Assembly: GCA_032358165.1 (NCBI GenBank)
Contig: JAALGY010000033.1
Coordinates: 1,302,001 to 1,366,000 of the forward strand
From: Diplosphaera chodatii
Taxonomy: Eukaryota; Chlorophyta; Trebouxiophyceae; Prasiolales; Stichococcaceae
Direction of reading: 5' to 3'
DNA length: 64,000 bases
In this document: positions 44,348 to 57,033 of the stretch, in pieces
How positions within the stretch are numbered: position 1 is the stretch's first letter
Layout: every line of letters starts with the position of its first letter
Made by a program: the position numbers and the translations under genes
Notes under the pieces: generated by a model
The model's database searches: none
What the model saw: the letters and a program-made list of their open reading frames with translations, nothing else
Told to the model about the DNA's origin: nothing

Positions 44348-46612
44348 CTAAGCACCCATCTGCGGAGGCGTTGGGATGCAGTGGGGATCCTGCTGCTCCT
44401 GCGGCTCGCGTGCATGCGAAAGGAATTGCAAGAGTGCCAGCAGCGATGTCATGTCAGGGACGTGCTTCTGAGAGCTGCCTTCCTGCAGCTGTGCGGCATC
44501 CGCTGGGTTTGGCGGCCGCTGTTGCAAGGCTGCTTCAAGGTCCCTGCACAGAATGCAGGCTCGTCTTGTGTGACTGTCAGAAATGCAGAGCACTGCCAGC
44601 AACATCTGTGTGCAGGCGGAACATGTGATGCACAGCCATGCAACAGGTGGGCTTGCCTGAAGGCCAGCGGCCGCAGGCACGTGGGAGCTGCCGATTGTAC
44701 CGTGTCTGTGCCATTGACGCTATGCCTGCACATGAACACCTCTTTCTGAATTGGTGCGAAGGCTGAGATGCTACTGCAAACAGCTCAGCAAGATGGTGCA
44801 CATTTGCAGGCGACTTGCTAGTATTATTTGTCAAGCACACTGCTTGCGGTCTGACGAACGAGCAGGCACAAGCTGTTGGGCGCAACTCACATTTCAGAGG
44901 CATCAACGTATTCGTGGACTGGGATAACTGCAGCCTGGGCGCACAGCTCGAACAGATCTGAGCCACTGTACCCGTCCGTCTGCCGTGCCAGTTTCTGTAC
45001 GGCAGTGAGGAGAGACCGAATCAGCCGCTCTGATGATCATTGCAATCAGCAGTCGCATGCAACGTGCCAGACTTCCGCACCACGTGCAAGCAGTCAGCGT
45101 TGACAACCTGCAACGGCCGCACTCCGGCGCTGTCCGGCTCATTCTTCGTCAGTTCCTCATCAATCTCGTTTTCCGAATCATGCCGCTGCAAGGTGACCCG
45201 CAGGATCGCCTCCCGCTGCTGTTCATTCGGCAGCATGACCTGCACGCAGGCATGCACACCGAGTCTGTGGTGCTGTTGACAAGGAGCTGCCAGCAAGACG
45301 AGGTGCCGCAAAGCGGATGCCCTGCGGTGCTATAGCGGGTCGCTCATCCGGCGCAGCACGGTGAGCGCCGTGCGCACCGGGAACTTGAGGTTGAAGCGCC
45401 GCAGCACCGCCTCGTCCAGGTCGCCGACGCGGTTCGTGGCGCCCAGCACCAGCACGTTGGCCTGCCGCTCCGACAGAAAGCCGTCCTGCCAGACAGTGCA
45501 GGTGAAACAGTCAGGTGGCTCAAGCAGCCCAGGTCGGCAGGACGGTCGCTATGTGCAGGTACCACTGGCTGTCAAGCGCCCAGCCGCACCGATACACACA
45601 CCAGCACGTGGCAGGGTCACCCCGCACCCAGAGCTGCATGAACTCGGTCTTGAGGCTGGTGGTGGCCTCGTGATCCTGCTCGCGGCGGCGGCCCAGCAGC
45701 CCGTCCACCTCGTCAATGAAGATGATCGACGGCTGCAGCTTGGTTGCCAGCGAGAAGATGGCCGTCACCAGCTTCTGCGAGTCGCCCAGCCACTTCGACT
45801 GCACCGCGCTGCAGCGCAGGTGCTGTCACCATCGGGAACCAGAACGAGCCATATGCCTGGTTTCGGCTCGCTGATGGCCTCCACGATGCAGGGCAATCTC
45901 TGCAATGGTACCTGAGCAGCACGTGGGCTGCGGACGTAGCTGCAACATAGCTGAGCAGCGGTTGTCACCTGGCGCGGATGTTGATGAACACGGCGCCAGA
46001 CTCCTTTGCCAGCGCCTTAGCCAGCATGGTCTTGCCAGTGCCAGGCGGGCCGTACAGCAAAACCCCCTTTGTCTGCTGCAGCAGGTGGCTGCGGAACAGC
46101 TCTGGCCGCCTAAGCGGCAAGATGATGTTGTCGGTCTGCGCAGCATGAGAACTAGAGTTTGGACAGTCTGTCAAAGACCGTCAGGCATCCTGTTCAACAG
46201 TGTGGGTCCAGCAGTACTCAAGGCTTGGGTACGCACCAGCGACTTGATGATAGAGTCCAGGCCGCCGACATCATCCAGTGTGACATCAATGTTGTCTGGA
46301 TTTACAACTTCCGAAGCGATAGCCTGACAGGATAGCAGCCCGTTGTCATGGCAGTACATGCACGAGGATGCTTACAGATGCCGAGAGATGTCAGCAACAC
46401 GCATGAGCAGGCCAACAAAGACTTACAGCTTCTAGGCCCTGCAGCCGCACAAGGGGCCGCCCTATCTGCTTCTCCAGGTCCTTCTGTCGCCGCTTGGCCA
46501 TCTCCAGTGCTGGACGATTAGGATCCAATTGTGTGATGGCCCATCGCATCAAATAGACTGATGATGCCAGGCTGGCCGTCAGGTAGATGATCTGTGGCGG
46601 CAGCGGCAGCAT
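44348..46612 (-). CDS. Msp1/ATAD1-like membrane AAA ATPase, copy B
   Basis: Eight exons in phase: 46612-46427, 46323-46237, 46135-45969, 45808-45628, 45485-45378, 45239-45123, 44979-44891, 44543-44348 (376 aa). A membrane anchor near the N-terminus ([19 protein letters not shown]) is followed by [51 protein letters not shown], Walker [41 protein letters not shown], Walker [61 protein letters not shown] and [16 protein letters not shown]. This is the more canonical copy, closer to yeast Msp1 and human ATAD1. The role is extraction of mistargeted tail-anchored membrane proteins. A Gln/Pro-rich extension ends the protein. The second exon has the same length (87 nt) and phase as in copy A, supporting tandem duplication. 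Confidence 0.93.
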
Positions 46613-47228
46613 GTGGTGCCATGGCGCTTAAGAGGCGTGCATCCATGTCATAAGCGCCATGATGAGCTCTAACGGCTGACAGGACTTGCACACGGATGGG
46701 AGCCACTCGCATGCGGACCTGACCCCAGTCCAGTTGGCGAAAGCGCTGCATCATGGCGCGGCGCTGGTGCAGCTGCACACTGGAAGCTGGTTCGTTCCCC
46801 TGCTATGATACAGAATGTATCATCGGACGCTGGCAGCAGGCTGCTGCCTATCGGCACTGCATAGCCTGCACATGCACATGTGCGAGAATGCAACACCTGC
46901 TGACTCTGAGGGTGAACCTGAAATAATGAAGTTCAGCGCGGCTAGCGGCAGAACACTGATGTGCCCAGGATGAGTTGACAGATGCATGCATGTATCGGCC
47001 AGCTTGACCTGCGTATGCTGGCCATGTCGCATTTTGGCGCCATCGCACGTGAGTGCAATGCCAACTCAACATTAGTAAGCGTTCTGGGCCGGCATGCCTG
47101 CTGGCCACCTGCAGGTAGACTGACACATAGCACGACATCCAGCCGAAGGGTGACTAGGAGTGCTGCAACGTCCTGTCGCGAGCCGCCACAACGCAACAGC
47201 CGCGAGGCACTGCTGAGTTCCGCGGCGC
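46613..47228. promoter_or_regulatory. Divergent promoter region, Msp1-like copy B and IGPS
   Basis: This 616 bp separates a leftward start at 46612 from a rightward start at 47229. Both promoters should lie here. Local short open frames show no family resemblance. Confidence 0.45.
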
Positions 47229-50200
47229 ATGGCAGCTCAGTTGGGCAGCACCCGTCACCTTGCCGAACCTGTGGCTCGGCACCACTGCAGAGCACAGCCG
47301 AGGCCACATCGAGGTTCACTAGCCATCCATGCAGCCGGAGACCATGGCGTGTATTTGCTAGACTATGGCGCCGGGAATGTGCGCAGCGTCCGCAATGCCT
47401 GCAAGGTGTTGGGCTGCGAGCTGAATGAGGTGAAAGCGAGCATATGTTCATGTACGAATGGATGCATTGTGCCTTTGCGCAGTGAAGCTCGTCACGTCGA
47501 AAGCAGTTGGGCGACTTCACATCCGGCTGCACCTGCGCCAAGCGTGTCATGTGCTATGCTCGCCTTGAGAAGTTGACACAAACCCTCAAGCAACTGTGGT
47601 GATTCACAGGTGACTTCGCCTTTGGACATTGGCAAAGCCAAGCGGCTCATATTTCCTGGAGTTGGCGCCTGCGGTCAGGCCCTGGCTGCACTGCAGGCGA
47701 AGGTGCTGCTCCTGTAGTCTGCTGCCCGTGCAGTAAGCTGGTCGGGCATCTGTCAAATGTCAACGTCAGCTTCAATTTCATGCTGTGACGCTGACCATGT
47801 CCACCTCCAACCCAGGGCTATGTTGATGCGCTGCGGGAGTACCTGCTAGAGGGGCGGCCGTACCTGGGCATCTGTCTGGGGCTGCAGCTGCTGTTCGAGG
47901 GCAGCGATGAGAACGGCGGCCTGGAGGGCCTTGGCATTGTGCCCGGTCGCGTCACACGCTTTGAGCCCGCACCCGGCGCACCCGTGCCGCAGATCGGCTG
48001 GAATGTGCTGAACCAGAGGTGTCACACTACATGCATGCTGCCAGCTGGGCTGCTGCTGCTGCTGGCAGGTTGCTGCACAGGTCACTCCCTGTGCTCTTGT
48101 GCCTGCTGTGAGGTGAGCGCAAACCCCGAAGTAGTTCTGTTGCTCTACAGGCGACCTTCACAGCTGCTGCACGGCGTGGAGGACAGGCGAGTATACTTTG
48201 TCAACTCCTATCGCGCCACACCGTCAGATGCCAACAGCGACTGGACACTGGCGACCAGCAACTACGGAGGTGGCGACTTCGTGGCGGCAGTCGGGAAGGG
48301 CAATGTGTATGCCACACAGTTTCACCCGGAGAAGAGCGGCACAGCTGGCCTAGACATCCTGCGCAACTTCCTGGGGCCGCTGGACGCGGACCTCTCAGAG
48401 CCTGCGCCTCGGTCAAGTGCGCGCAGCACGTCCTGTTGCTCCTTGTGCACATTGTCAGCTCCTCGTTGACAGTGATGATCACTCGGGCGTCGCAGCGGCA
48501 CAGGAGCGATTTCTTGGTCGACTCATGAAGTCTTCCATTGCGCAGATGGGCACTCGGCAGAGCTTGCCAAGCGAGTCGTCGTGGCACTGGACGTGCGCAG
48601 CAACGACAGTGGCGACCTGGTTGTGACCAAGGGTGCGCATCGTCATACATGTCGCATCGTCATGCTGAAACGTTCATTGGACTCTACATGTGGTTCAGCA
48701 TGCAGTGAACCCAACACTGCAGCGGCTCCTCGACGACGCATGCGTGCCCCCGACAGGCGACCAGTACGATGTGCGGGAGGGTGGCACGGGGTCGGGCGGC
48801 GACGTGCGCAACCTGGGCAAGCCGGTGAGCCTGGCGGAGCGGTACTTCCGGGAGGGCGCCGACGAGATCAGCTTCCTCAACATCACCGGCTTCCGCGACT
48901 TCCCGCTCGAGGACCTGCCCATGCTTGAGGTGGGCGGGTGTTGTGCAAGTGTGGCGGACAGTTGGGCGCATGACGCCACTGCTGACTGTTGTGCGGAACA
49001 CGTGGCACCAGGTCATCGTCAGGCTTCCTGGGTGCACAAGCTTCGCCTCCTGCAAGGGCAGCAAGTGTCTGACCTTCGGGAGTGGTTCAAGTGCGCGCGG
49101 GGTCTGCAGGTATTGAAGCGTGCGTCAGAGGGCATCTTCGTGCCGCTGACGGTGGGCGGTGGCATCCGCTCCTTCACAGACGCCAACGGCACAGCGTACA
49201 GTGCCCTGGAGGTCGCCTCAGAGTACTTCAGGTGCCTGCTGTGCTCTATTCTGTACAGTCCTCTCCTCTACTCATAGAACAGCATGCAGTTTGGCAGGGC
49301 CGGGACGCTGCTGGCGATGGCTTGCGCAGCGCTCTGCAGCCTCGTAAATACCAGATCGACACTCGCAGTGATTTGGCCCTGCAGGTCGGGAGCAGATAAG
49401 ATCTCCATTGGAAGCGATGCGGTGGATGTGGTGGAGGAGATGCGTCGCACCGGGCAGCAGACCGGCGCCAGCAGCATCGAGCAGATCTCGTGGCACTACG
49501 GCGCGCAGGCCGTGGTCATCAGCATTGACCCGCGCCGCGTGTATGTGGCCGACCCGGAACAGTGCAGCCATCAGTGCGTGAAGACAAGCATACCAGGTGG
49601 GCTGTCGCCTGCCCATGTACCAACAGAATGCCATGTTTCACGAACAACTGTTGCGATGCAATGCCGCAATGCCAGCATGCTGCCCTGCTGCTGGGTGGCT
49701 GAAGCCCCTTCTGTGTGGCAGGGCCCGATGGCGAGGAGTACTGCTGGTGGCAGTGCACGGTGAAGGGGGGGCGGGAGGGGCGCGACATCGACGCCATCAC
49801 CCTGGCGCAGGGCGTGGAGGCCCTGGGCGCCGGCGAGATCATGCTAAACTGCATCGACCGCGACGGCACCAATTCGGTGAGCGCAGGAGCCTATTTGTCC
49901 TTGCATGAGCCCAGCCAGCAGCTGGCGTCACCATGCCCTGCCATCTACATTTAGCGTTCTTCTGTGCCAACAGTCTGGTCAGGCTGGTGGCATGCGCTGT
50001 GTCGTGCGCATTCATGACACCCCGATCACGAACGGATGCTCTTGCCTGCAGGGCTTTGACATTGAGCTCGTGAAGGCGGTGTCAGACGCTGTGACGATAC
50101 CCGTGATCGCCAGCAGCGGCGCTGGCTGCCCGCAGCACTTCACCGAGGTGCTGAGCGCCACAGATGCGTCGGCTGCACTTGCGGCGGGCATGTTCCACAG

Positions 50201-50270
50201 GGAGGAGGTAGAGATCTCCGCGGTGAAGCAGCACATGCACGAGAACGGCGTGCCCACGAGGCTACGATAG
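47229..50270 (+). CDS. HISN4: Imidazole glycerol phosphate synthase HisHF, probably plastid
   Basis: Ten exons close in phase to 571 aa: 47229-47429, 47610-47702, 47816-48018, 48151-48416, 48561-48632, 48757-48929, 49110-49231, 49385-49596, 49722-49876, 50052-50270. The start is Arg/His/Ser-rich with almost no acids, fitting a transit peptide. The N-terminal glutaminase runs [50 protein letters not shown] with the nucleophilic Cys, and [11 protein letters not shown] with the His/Glu pair. The C-terminal cyclase barrel has [10 protein letters not shown] with the first catalytic Asp, [53 protein letters not shown] with the second Asp, [16 protein letters not shown] and [10 protein letters not shown]. 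It makes IGP and AICAR from PRFAR and glutamine in histidine biosynthesis. Single-chain fusion is normal in plants and fungi. Confidence 0.97.
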
Positions 50271-51194
50271 CCGCCTGAGTGTTGTCGCGCTGACCTCCGG
50301 TTGCCATGCATACTCATAGATATCAGTTTGATTGTGGGCGTAGTGAGCACGGTCCTGCCGCATTTGCAGTCCAGGTCGGAGCTAGGGCCAGTGTGCTACC
50401 CAGCGAGTAGTGTTGCTGGGTCGCCGATGCAAGTCAGCCGCATGCTATGGTACTGCAACAACGACGAAAGGAGCGTCAGAAGTTGGCTACTGAATGCATA
50501 CGTTGTGCATTATCTCCTGCACACGCTGATGCATGCAACTTGTGCTGTTTAGGAGACAAGTAGATGGGCGTGTGCGAGGTATCTCTGCGCCCCACCGCGC
50601 CTTGCACTTTCCAAACTCAAGCGTACGCTTGCAACGGGGCATGTACCAGCTCAAACGCAGGTTGCTATCAAAGCCGCACCTTGACTCCTAGCTCGGGCAC
50701 AGTCAGACCTGTACGGAGATTCTGGGATTTAGAGGGAGATTGAGGGCACGTCCCTGCTTGCATGACACTTGGACGCCCGCTTGCCATCGTTCATCGCAAT
50801 CCTCACTGAATGCTCCGACAGCAATTGGAACAGAGTGCGACCGCCAACTTCTGTATACAATGCAGCTTTGCTAGGGGCAGCATTGCAAGCATTGACGCGG
50901 CTCTCACCACCCGTGTGCTGGCAAAGGAGCACTGGCCCTTGTTCGAAAACTGCACAGCTGGGACTGTTCACTCAGTATACATGATCAACAGTGCAGCGGC
51001 GAAGTGGGCACCTGCAGAAAACTCTGCTGGCTGCGCTGGCTGCGCTGGATTGATGGGCCCTGCTTGCGTCATGGGCATGAAGGCCGGGATGCTCATAAAA
51101 TAGGAGGATCATAGCCTGCAAGCACAACGGATCATTATAACACTGCGGCATGAGAGGGTGACACGGGACATTGCATGACGCACTGGGTACTGCC
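50271..51194. other. Intergenic between IGPS and the F-box gene
   Basis: This 924 bp lies between two rightward genes. It should hold the IGPS 3' UTR and the promoter and 5' UTR of the F-box gene. A short frame at 50769-51103 has no recognisable relatives and is probably chance. Confidence 0.5.
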
Positions 51195-54134
51195 ATGCCT
51201 GCCGCAGACAAGCAGACACCTGAGGGTCTGCATCACAAGGCGGTCCAGCAGCCGTCAGGGCAACAGACTGTCAGCCCACGTACGATGCCAGCCACACAGC
51301 TTGGGGTAACAGCATGCAGAGATGTAGCATGCCAGCATGATGATGCGCGCAGCCACGCAGCACACGCTGCTGTGGCTGCCCGGGCAGCCGCAGCGAAGGC
51401 CATCAGGCCACTTGCAGCAAAAGTGCCGCGGCCTTCAGCCAAGCCTAACAAGCAGGATCAGCTTGCCCGCAGCCGCTCGCCTCGTCAGCGGCAACACACA
51501 GTGCGTCCGCTTCAACCGCAGCAAAGGAAGGAGTGGCGGCCAGTGCGCCAGTTGCAGCAGCCCAGCGCCACCACGGCTGCCCAGCGTCAGCGCAGTTCTG
51601 GGGCAGGCTCTAGATCAACGCGACCTGCAGCCGATGCGAGCCTTGAGGAGGGGCACGGAACGGCCGTGGAGGCCAGCCCATGGGAGCGGCTGACCAATGG
51701 CGTGTGGGACCACATCTTTGTCCACCTCAGCACCCCAGCGCTGCGGAATTTTCGACTGGTGACATTCATCCATCCATCCGACTGCGTGCTAAGGGACGCT
51801 ATGTGTTCATCAGACCCTGCACAATGGCCGCACTTGATACAGCAGCAAAGGGCTTTGAGGGTGTGTTGCGGGTTGCACAGGTGTGCCGGCAGTGGCGGCT
51901 GACTGCGGGCATCAACATGGCCGAGCTGCGCCCAATCAAGCCCAAGCTGCATCTGCTCCCCCACATTGCGCCTTGCATCACCTCCCTGGATCTGTCAGGT
52001 GCGCATTTGCAGGGTCATTGTATATCATACACAGTTTGAGCATGGCCATGTGTGATGGCGTGAGGGCAGCCATATTTGAGGTGCTCTCGCCCTGCACAGG
52101 CTGCCCCAGCGTGCGCAACAGGAACCTGGCCATCCTGCCGTGCGCAGCATCTCGGCTGCAGCGGTTGATCATTGGCCACCCGGACCGCTCTGCCGGCGTC
52201 CGGCCCACCATCACGAACGAGGTGACGCTGGCTTAAAGATTGAATGCCCACACCTGTTGAGCGCCAGCATGCCTATGCATGTGTTCACAGATTGTGCCGC
52301 TTGTGTTGCCAAGGCCGCATATTCACGGTCGGAAGCTGTTGCGACTGCAGGCGCTGGCGAGCATCGCGCAGCTGACGAAGCTGACGGAGCTGCGCATCGC
52401 CTGCTGCAACAAGCTGACGGGCAACGGCACGCCGCGCCTGGCAGCGCTCAGCCGGCTGCGGGTGCTGGCGCTGCAGGGCTGCCTGCGCATCGGCGACGGC
52501 GCCCTGCTGCAGCTGCTGCCCCACCTGCCGCGCCTCAGCCACCTCAACCTCGGCGGCTGCTGCCGGGTGAGCGCAGCGCTGCAGGGCCAGCGGGGTGGCT
52601 GCGACGCCTCTGTGAAGCTGCTGTACGGCTGTCAGCTCAGCCTGACGGCATTTTTCCTGGTCGCACTCCAGCAACATGAGCTGTGATGGACTGCAGGTTT
52701 CGAGTGCGCTGCTCGTGGGGCTCTTCCCGGCGAGCGGCGCGGGGCTCGCCGGCAGACTGGCGGCGCTACACCTGGGCGGCACCCAGATCGGCAATGTCGC
52801 GCTGCTGCGCATGGCCACCCGCCTGACCGCGCTGACCTTCTGCGGCGAGGCACTGGATGACAGCCTTGTGCCGGTAGGGAGTGTGAGCCGCGGGGCAGCC
52901 GAGTACTGAATTAGCCCTGAGCTGCTTGATCTTGCCGAGTTGTTGGCTTGTTTCCTGCAAGTTGAACGCACGTCTTGCAGGCGGTGGCGGCGCTGCAGCG
53001 CCTGCAGTGTCTGGGGCTGAGCAGCTGCCCAGCGGCGCACGTTGCGGCGCTGCCGTCGCTGGTGCGGGCGCTGCCCGCCCTGACCCGGCTGCACCTCAAC
53101 CACGTGCAGCTGGGCGACGGGGCCCTGTCCGCCATCCTGAGGGTACGCCTGCTGCACCGTCGTGCGGGCAGCATGTGCGGCCATGCCGATGCTTTGCGAC
53201 TTGCCCTTTCTCCAACAGCAGGTAGCATGTGCTGCAGGGTGCAACCCAGCTGCAGCATCTGGAGCTCCGGGCCACCGGCGTGTCCGCCGGCCCGCTGCGG
53301 GAGGTGACCAGCCTGCGCAGCCTCGCGCTGGACGCCTCCGCACTCACACATCCGTCAGACCACATGGACCTGCTGCTCGCCCTGCAGGGCCTGACCTACC
53401 TGCAGGTGCGTCCGTTCTTTGTGCTGCGACGGTTTTTGCTGCTTCATGTGCGGACTGCAGGGGCTCAGGAGTGAGCAAAGCAGCGATGCCCGCGGCGCTC
53501 TCGCCGTCATGCAGGGTCGGCAGTCGTGACCAATTGCCACCAACGTTGGCAGTCCTGCAAGTGCTGCCTTGGTCTCCGTGCAGGCGACTGGGCTGGGCCT
53601 GCACTGCAACCTGCTGCTGCACCTGCCGCGTTTGCCACGCTCCCTCCTGCTGGACGTGAGCCTGCGGCCCCCTTCACCTGGAGAGCCGCAGGCGCCGCCT
53701 CCCCACCAGGCTTCAGAGGCCAACATCCGGGCCATGCAAGCTTGCAGCTCTATCAGCAGCTTGGACCTGTCTCACCTGCTGGTCAACACAGCACAGGTGG
53801 GCTCAGCCGTGCGCCATGTGTCAGACTTGCCGACCCAGTTGATCACAACAGTTGGTGTAAACTTTTGCGAGCCGCTGCCGTCCACTTCGTATGTGGATCA
53901 CCGCGCACGACGATGCCAAGTGCTCCCGATGCACGTGCAAAGACATCTGGTTTGTGCGTGCAGGTCAAGCTCCTTCTTGAGAGGCTGCGCACTCTTGAGA
54001 CCCTATGCTTGCGTGGCTGCAAGCATGTGTCAGATGATGCGCTCGTCATCCTTGGCGAGCGCTACCCAGGTGTCCATATACATCGGGGAACGCTGCAGCG
54101 TGTCAGCCGAGAAACTGCAGAGCTCACTTTTTGA
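51195..54134 (+). CDS. F-box and leucine-rich-repeat protein
   Basis: A multi-exon gene; the first exons are 51195-51758 and 51881-51998. The long N-terminal region (about 160 residues) is basic and rich in Ala, Gln and Arg. It leads into an F-box: SPWERLTNGVWDHIFVHLST, PALRNFRL joined across an intron to VCRQWRLTAGINMA. Leucine-rich repeats follow in several exons, for example LTELRIACCNKLTGNGTPRL, LRVLALQGCLRIGDGALLQL and LPRLSHLNLGGC, then further LRR exons near 52700-52880, 52980-53140, 53225-53405 and 53580-53800. The last exon carries LRTLETLCLRGCKHVSDDAL of the GRR1/FBXL type and stops at 54134. F-box proteins recruit targets to SCF ubiquitin ligases through Skp1, with the LRRs reading the substrate. 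The target is unknown. Middle exon borders are approximate. Confidence 0.85.
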
Positions 54135-54261
54135 GAAGTCTCTGCCTGAGGGCCCGGTCGCAATGAGGTTGAAGTCACATGAAGTGGAACCGTGCAGCGT
54201 GTTCATTCTGGTAGCAGGCAGCCGGCCACAATCCTGACAAGTCGCCACACTTACACTCAGC

Positions 54262-56673
54262 TCATTGGTGTACTGGCACTGCCGAGGCAGCTGTAGGCGC
54301 ATCTCTGGTCGACGTTCGCTTCTGCCAATATGTGAATGCACAGGCTAGCCCACAGAGCGCCACAGTGTACAATGCTACAATGCCAATCGCCGCTGAGTCC
54401 CCCACGTTTAGGGTGTCGATGCTCAGGTTGATGCAGCCCGTCAGCAGGTTGGCCACCAGGAACAGCTGCAGCATGCTGCGGTTGGCGTCATGGAAGATGC
54501 CCCTCCAAGCTACCGGGTTGAGCACATTGGCCACAGCATACGCCGTCAGCACCTGCAACAACAAGGACATGCTGCGTCAACATTCAGGAGGACTGCACGG
54601 CGCTGCAAGTAGACTATCCCAATGCAGGTAAGAGGATTGCCACCTGCAGGTTGAACGCCAGCATCCAGAGAATGTATGTGGCGTTGCAGGCCCGCCGCGA
54701 AACTGGCTGGACCCAGTGAGCCGCTGCCCACACCATCGCCCACAGTGCCGCAGTTGCGGCTACCAGCATGATCAGCCACCTGCAAAGCGGTGTCGTGTGC
54801 AGCAGTTGGACTCAGAAATGAGGGCTGATGCAGACCCTGCTGGACGAGCTGGCTGCTTACAAACAGTTACTCTTGCCGCACCACAAGGCAGGGTTGACAA
54901 GATGCAACCTCGTTGACCAGGCGTGCAGCAGCACTATCACCGCACTTGAAGTGTGGACGCCACAGCGTCCTGACTGGTGCTTTCGCATGCAGCCGCTGAA
55001 GCGGAGTGTCCACCGCCTGGATCCTGGACAATGTTATCAGGTGCCCGCAGCCGGCGCTCAGTAGGTGCAATGCCCAATAGCCCTGCACAGCCGCACAAGG
55101 TCGTGCATGAGCTGTGCGCTCATTTGGTGCGCTGAGATCCCAACCACATGACAGTACAGGCATATGGTTGGTACAGCTGGGTATCTGAGCTCTGCACCAA
55201 CTCACGGGCAGCGACAGCAGGCCCTCCTTGTTGAGGCTGGCCAGGCCGGGGCCCCTGGCCCCGGAGTGCACCACATCGATGAGGCCCCAGGACAGCAGCA
55301 ACTGGTGAACGACCGCCACGCCAACCCCTGCACACCAGATGCTTCGATCAAACGAATACCTGGGCATTGACCTTGACCAGCAGCCCCTTGCAGGCTGACA
55401 GCCATGCTGCGCTGTGACCAGACGCTGTGCGTGCCCTCTCACGTCAACTACGATTCTGCAGCTCCAGTTCTGACGCGTGTCATGATGGCACCGACCTCTG
55501 CGGAGACCCGCGGCTCCTTCAAGGGGCACAGCAGTGGACATCAGCTTCACGGCGGCCAGGGTGAAGAAGAAGTTCCAGTGTACACCATATTCGCCAACTG
55601 GGTGCTGGTAGCCCACAGCCCAGGTGAGGACTAGCCGCACCAGTCCTGCGGCAGGTGCACTACAACGTCCACATGCTGCTATGCGTGCATGCACCAGCAT
55701 ATGCAGGGAGGCACCCTCTGCACATCAGCAGCACCAGTGGACATGCTCCGCACAGACCCAGACAGGGGCCACCTACCCAGCACAATCAATGCCATGATGC
55801 TGCGCACAGCACGGCCGGACCCAAGGGCGGGGTTTCTGCCGCCGCTGCCGGCTGCGAGGCCGCTGGCCACCACAAAGGAGCCAACGCCCACGTCCATCAG
55901 CCCTGTGCAGCGCCAGGCCGAGGAGTGTCATGCTGGAGTCTCTATGACCTCAAGCTCTGCGTGCAACGCTTGCTCTAGGGGGTGCAGCAGGGATTGCAGT
56001 GCCACGGTGATGCGCTTCGGATGCGGGACTTGGGGACTGACCCACACCTGTGCCATAAGTGTCCGCCTTGGCAAATCGGCGGGGGAATGCACGAAAGTCC
56101 ACCGCCAGTATAGCGATGCATGTGCACAGCATCATTGAACCCCTGTACTCACTCATGAACCTGCAAAAAGCCATGGGCAATGAAGTCTGCCCGGTGCCTG
56201 CTTGCACACAGTCCAGCAGATGGGGTCTAAAGCGCCTACTGACTATGGTGACAGACTCACTGAGGGCGGTGCCCTGCCAAGGGCATTCCTGCTGTGAGGG
56301 CACGCCCGTGCGCGTCTGCCGAGCTGGCCAGGTCGCGCAGAGCAGCAATGCAGGGCACTGCAGCAGCGGCAGCCACCCACTGGAACAGCCGCACGGGCGC
56401 CACCACGCCCATCATGGCGCATATGACCGGCAGCAGCGTGAAGGAAACCTCCAGCAGGACCACGGCAGCCATGGCCGATGGCGTTCGCCCTCTGAGCGTG
56501 CCTCCATCCTCTGACTCGTTCAAGCCATGGAAGCGGTGCTGTTGAAACAAGTGACGAAAGACAAATGTTGCCAGAGGCACCACGGCAATGCAAGCATTGA
56601 TCTCGTGGAGGGAGGTGCCAGCATGTCCAGCGACAAAAGCTTCCTTCAACTGCTTGGCTGTTCCTGGCTCCAT
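54262..56673 (-). CDS. PIGW: PIG-W/GWT1 inositol acyltransferase of GPI-anchor synthesis
   Basis: A multi-exon multi-pass membrane protein. Exon 1 starts [20 protein letters not shown], matching the PIG-W opening, and runs to about 56269 with hydrophobic spans. Exon 2 gives [20 protein letters not shown] and [19 protein letters not shown], the most diagnostic block. Later exons give [38 protein letters not shown] followed by [34 protein letters not shown] with [18 protein letters not shown], and finally [20 protein letters not shown] with [24 protein letters not shown] adds a fatty acyl chain to inositol of GlcN-PI in the ER. Internal exon borders were not all fixed, so only the span is given with confidence. 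The 3' end lies about 130 bp from the convergent F-box gene. Confidence 0.9.
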
Positions 56674-57033
56674 AGACTTTCAATGCAGGAGCCAGGAGGC
56701 TGTAGCCAAACAAGGACATGATCGACCAGATCACATAGTGGGATGCCTCCTACATGCCGGCCAACGTCGCAGTGTGCAGCTGTCCGGGGGTGCGGCCTCC
56801 TTGCTGCAGTGACCCAGCAGACAAGAGTGTGATCACGCGCTTCAAAGCCGTGTGTCCAAGTCTGTGCAGTGAATGGTGAAGTGCACGTGCCTGCCAGCCT
56901 GGCGATTGCAAAGTGTTGACCTGTGTGCCTCTCACTTCTTCTTTACTATTTGATAGCCGAATTCGCTGATAGGGGCACCGAAAACACAGCATGCTGTCCC
57001 CAGCGACTCGTCGACTGAGACAACGCCCCTGGC
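56674..57033. other. PIGW promoter and LIN9 3' flank
   Basis: This 360 bp lies between two leftward genes and should include the PIGW promoter and the LIN9 3' UTR. Nothing else was seen. Confidence 0.45.

Noticed and set aside
48684..49064. Minus-strand frame across the IGPS gene
   Set aside because: It is a shadow of the IGPS exon, which is firmly supported by conserved motifs and splice phase.
50769..51103. Possible small gene upstream of the F-box gene
   Set aside because: The frame has no recognisable motif, no clear start context and no composition difference from intergenic DNA; it could be 5' UTR.
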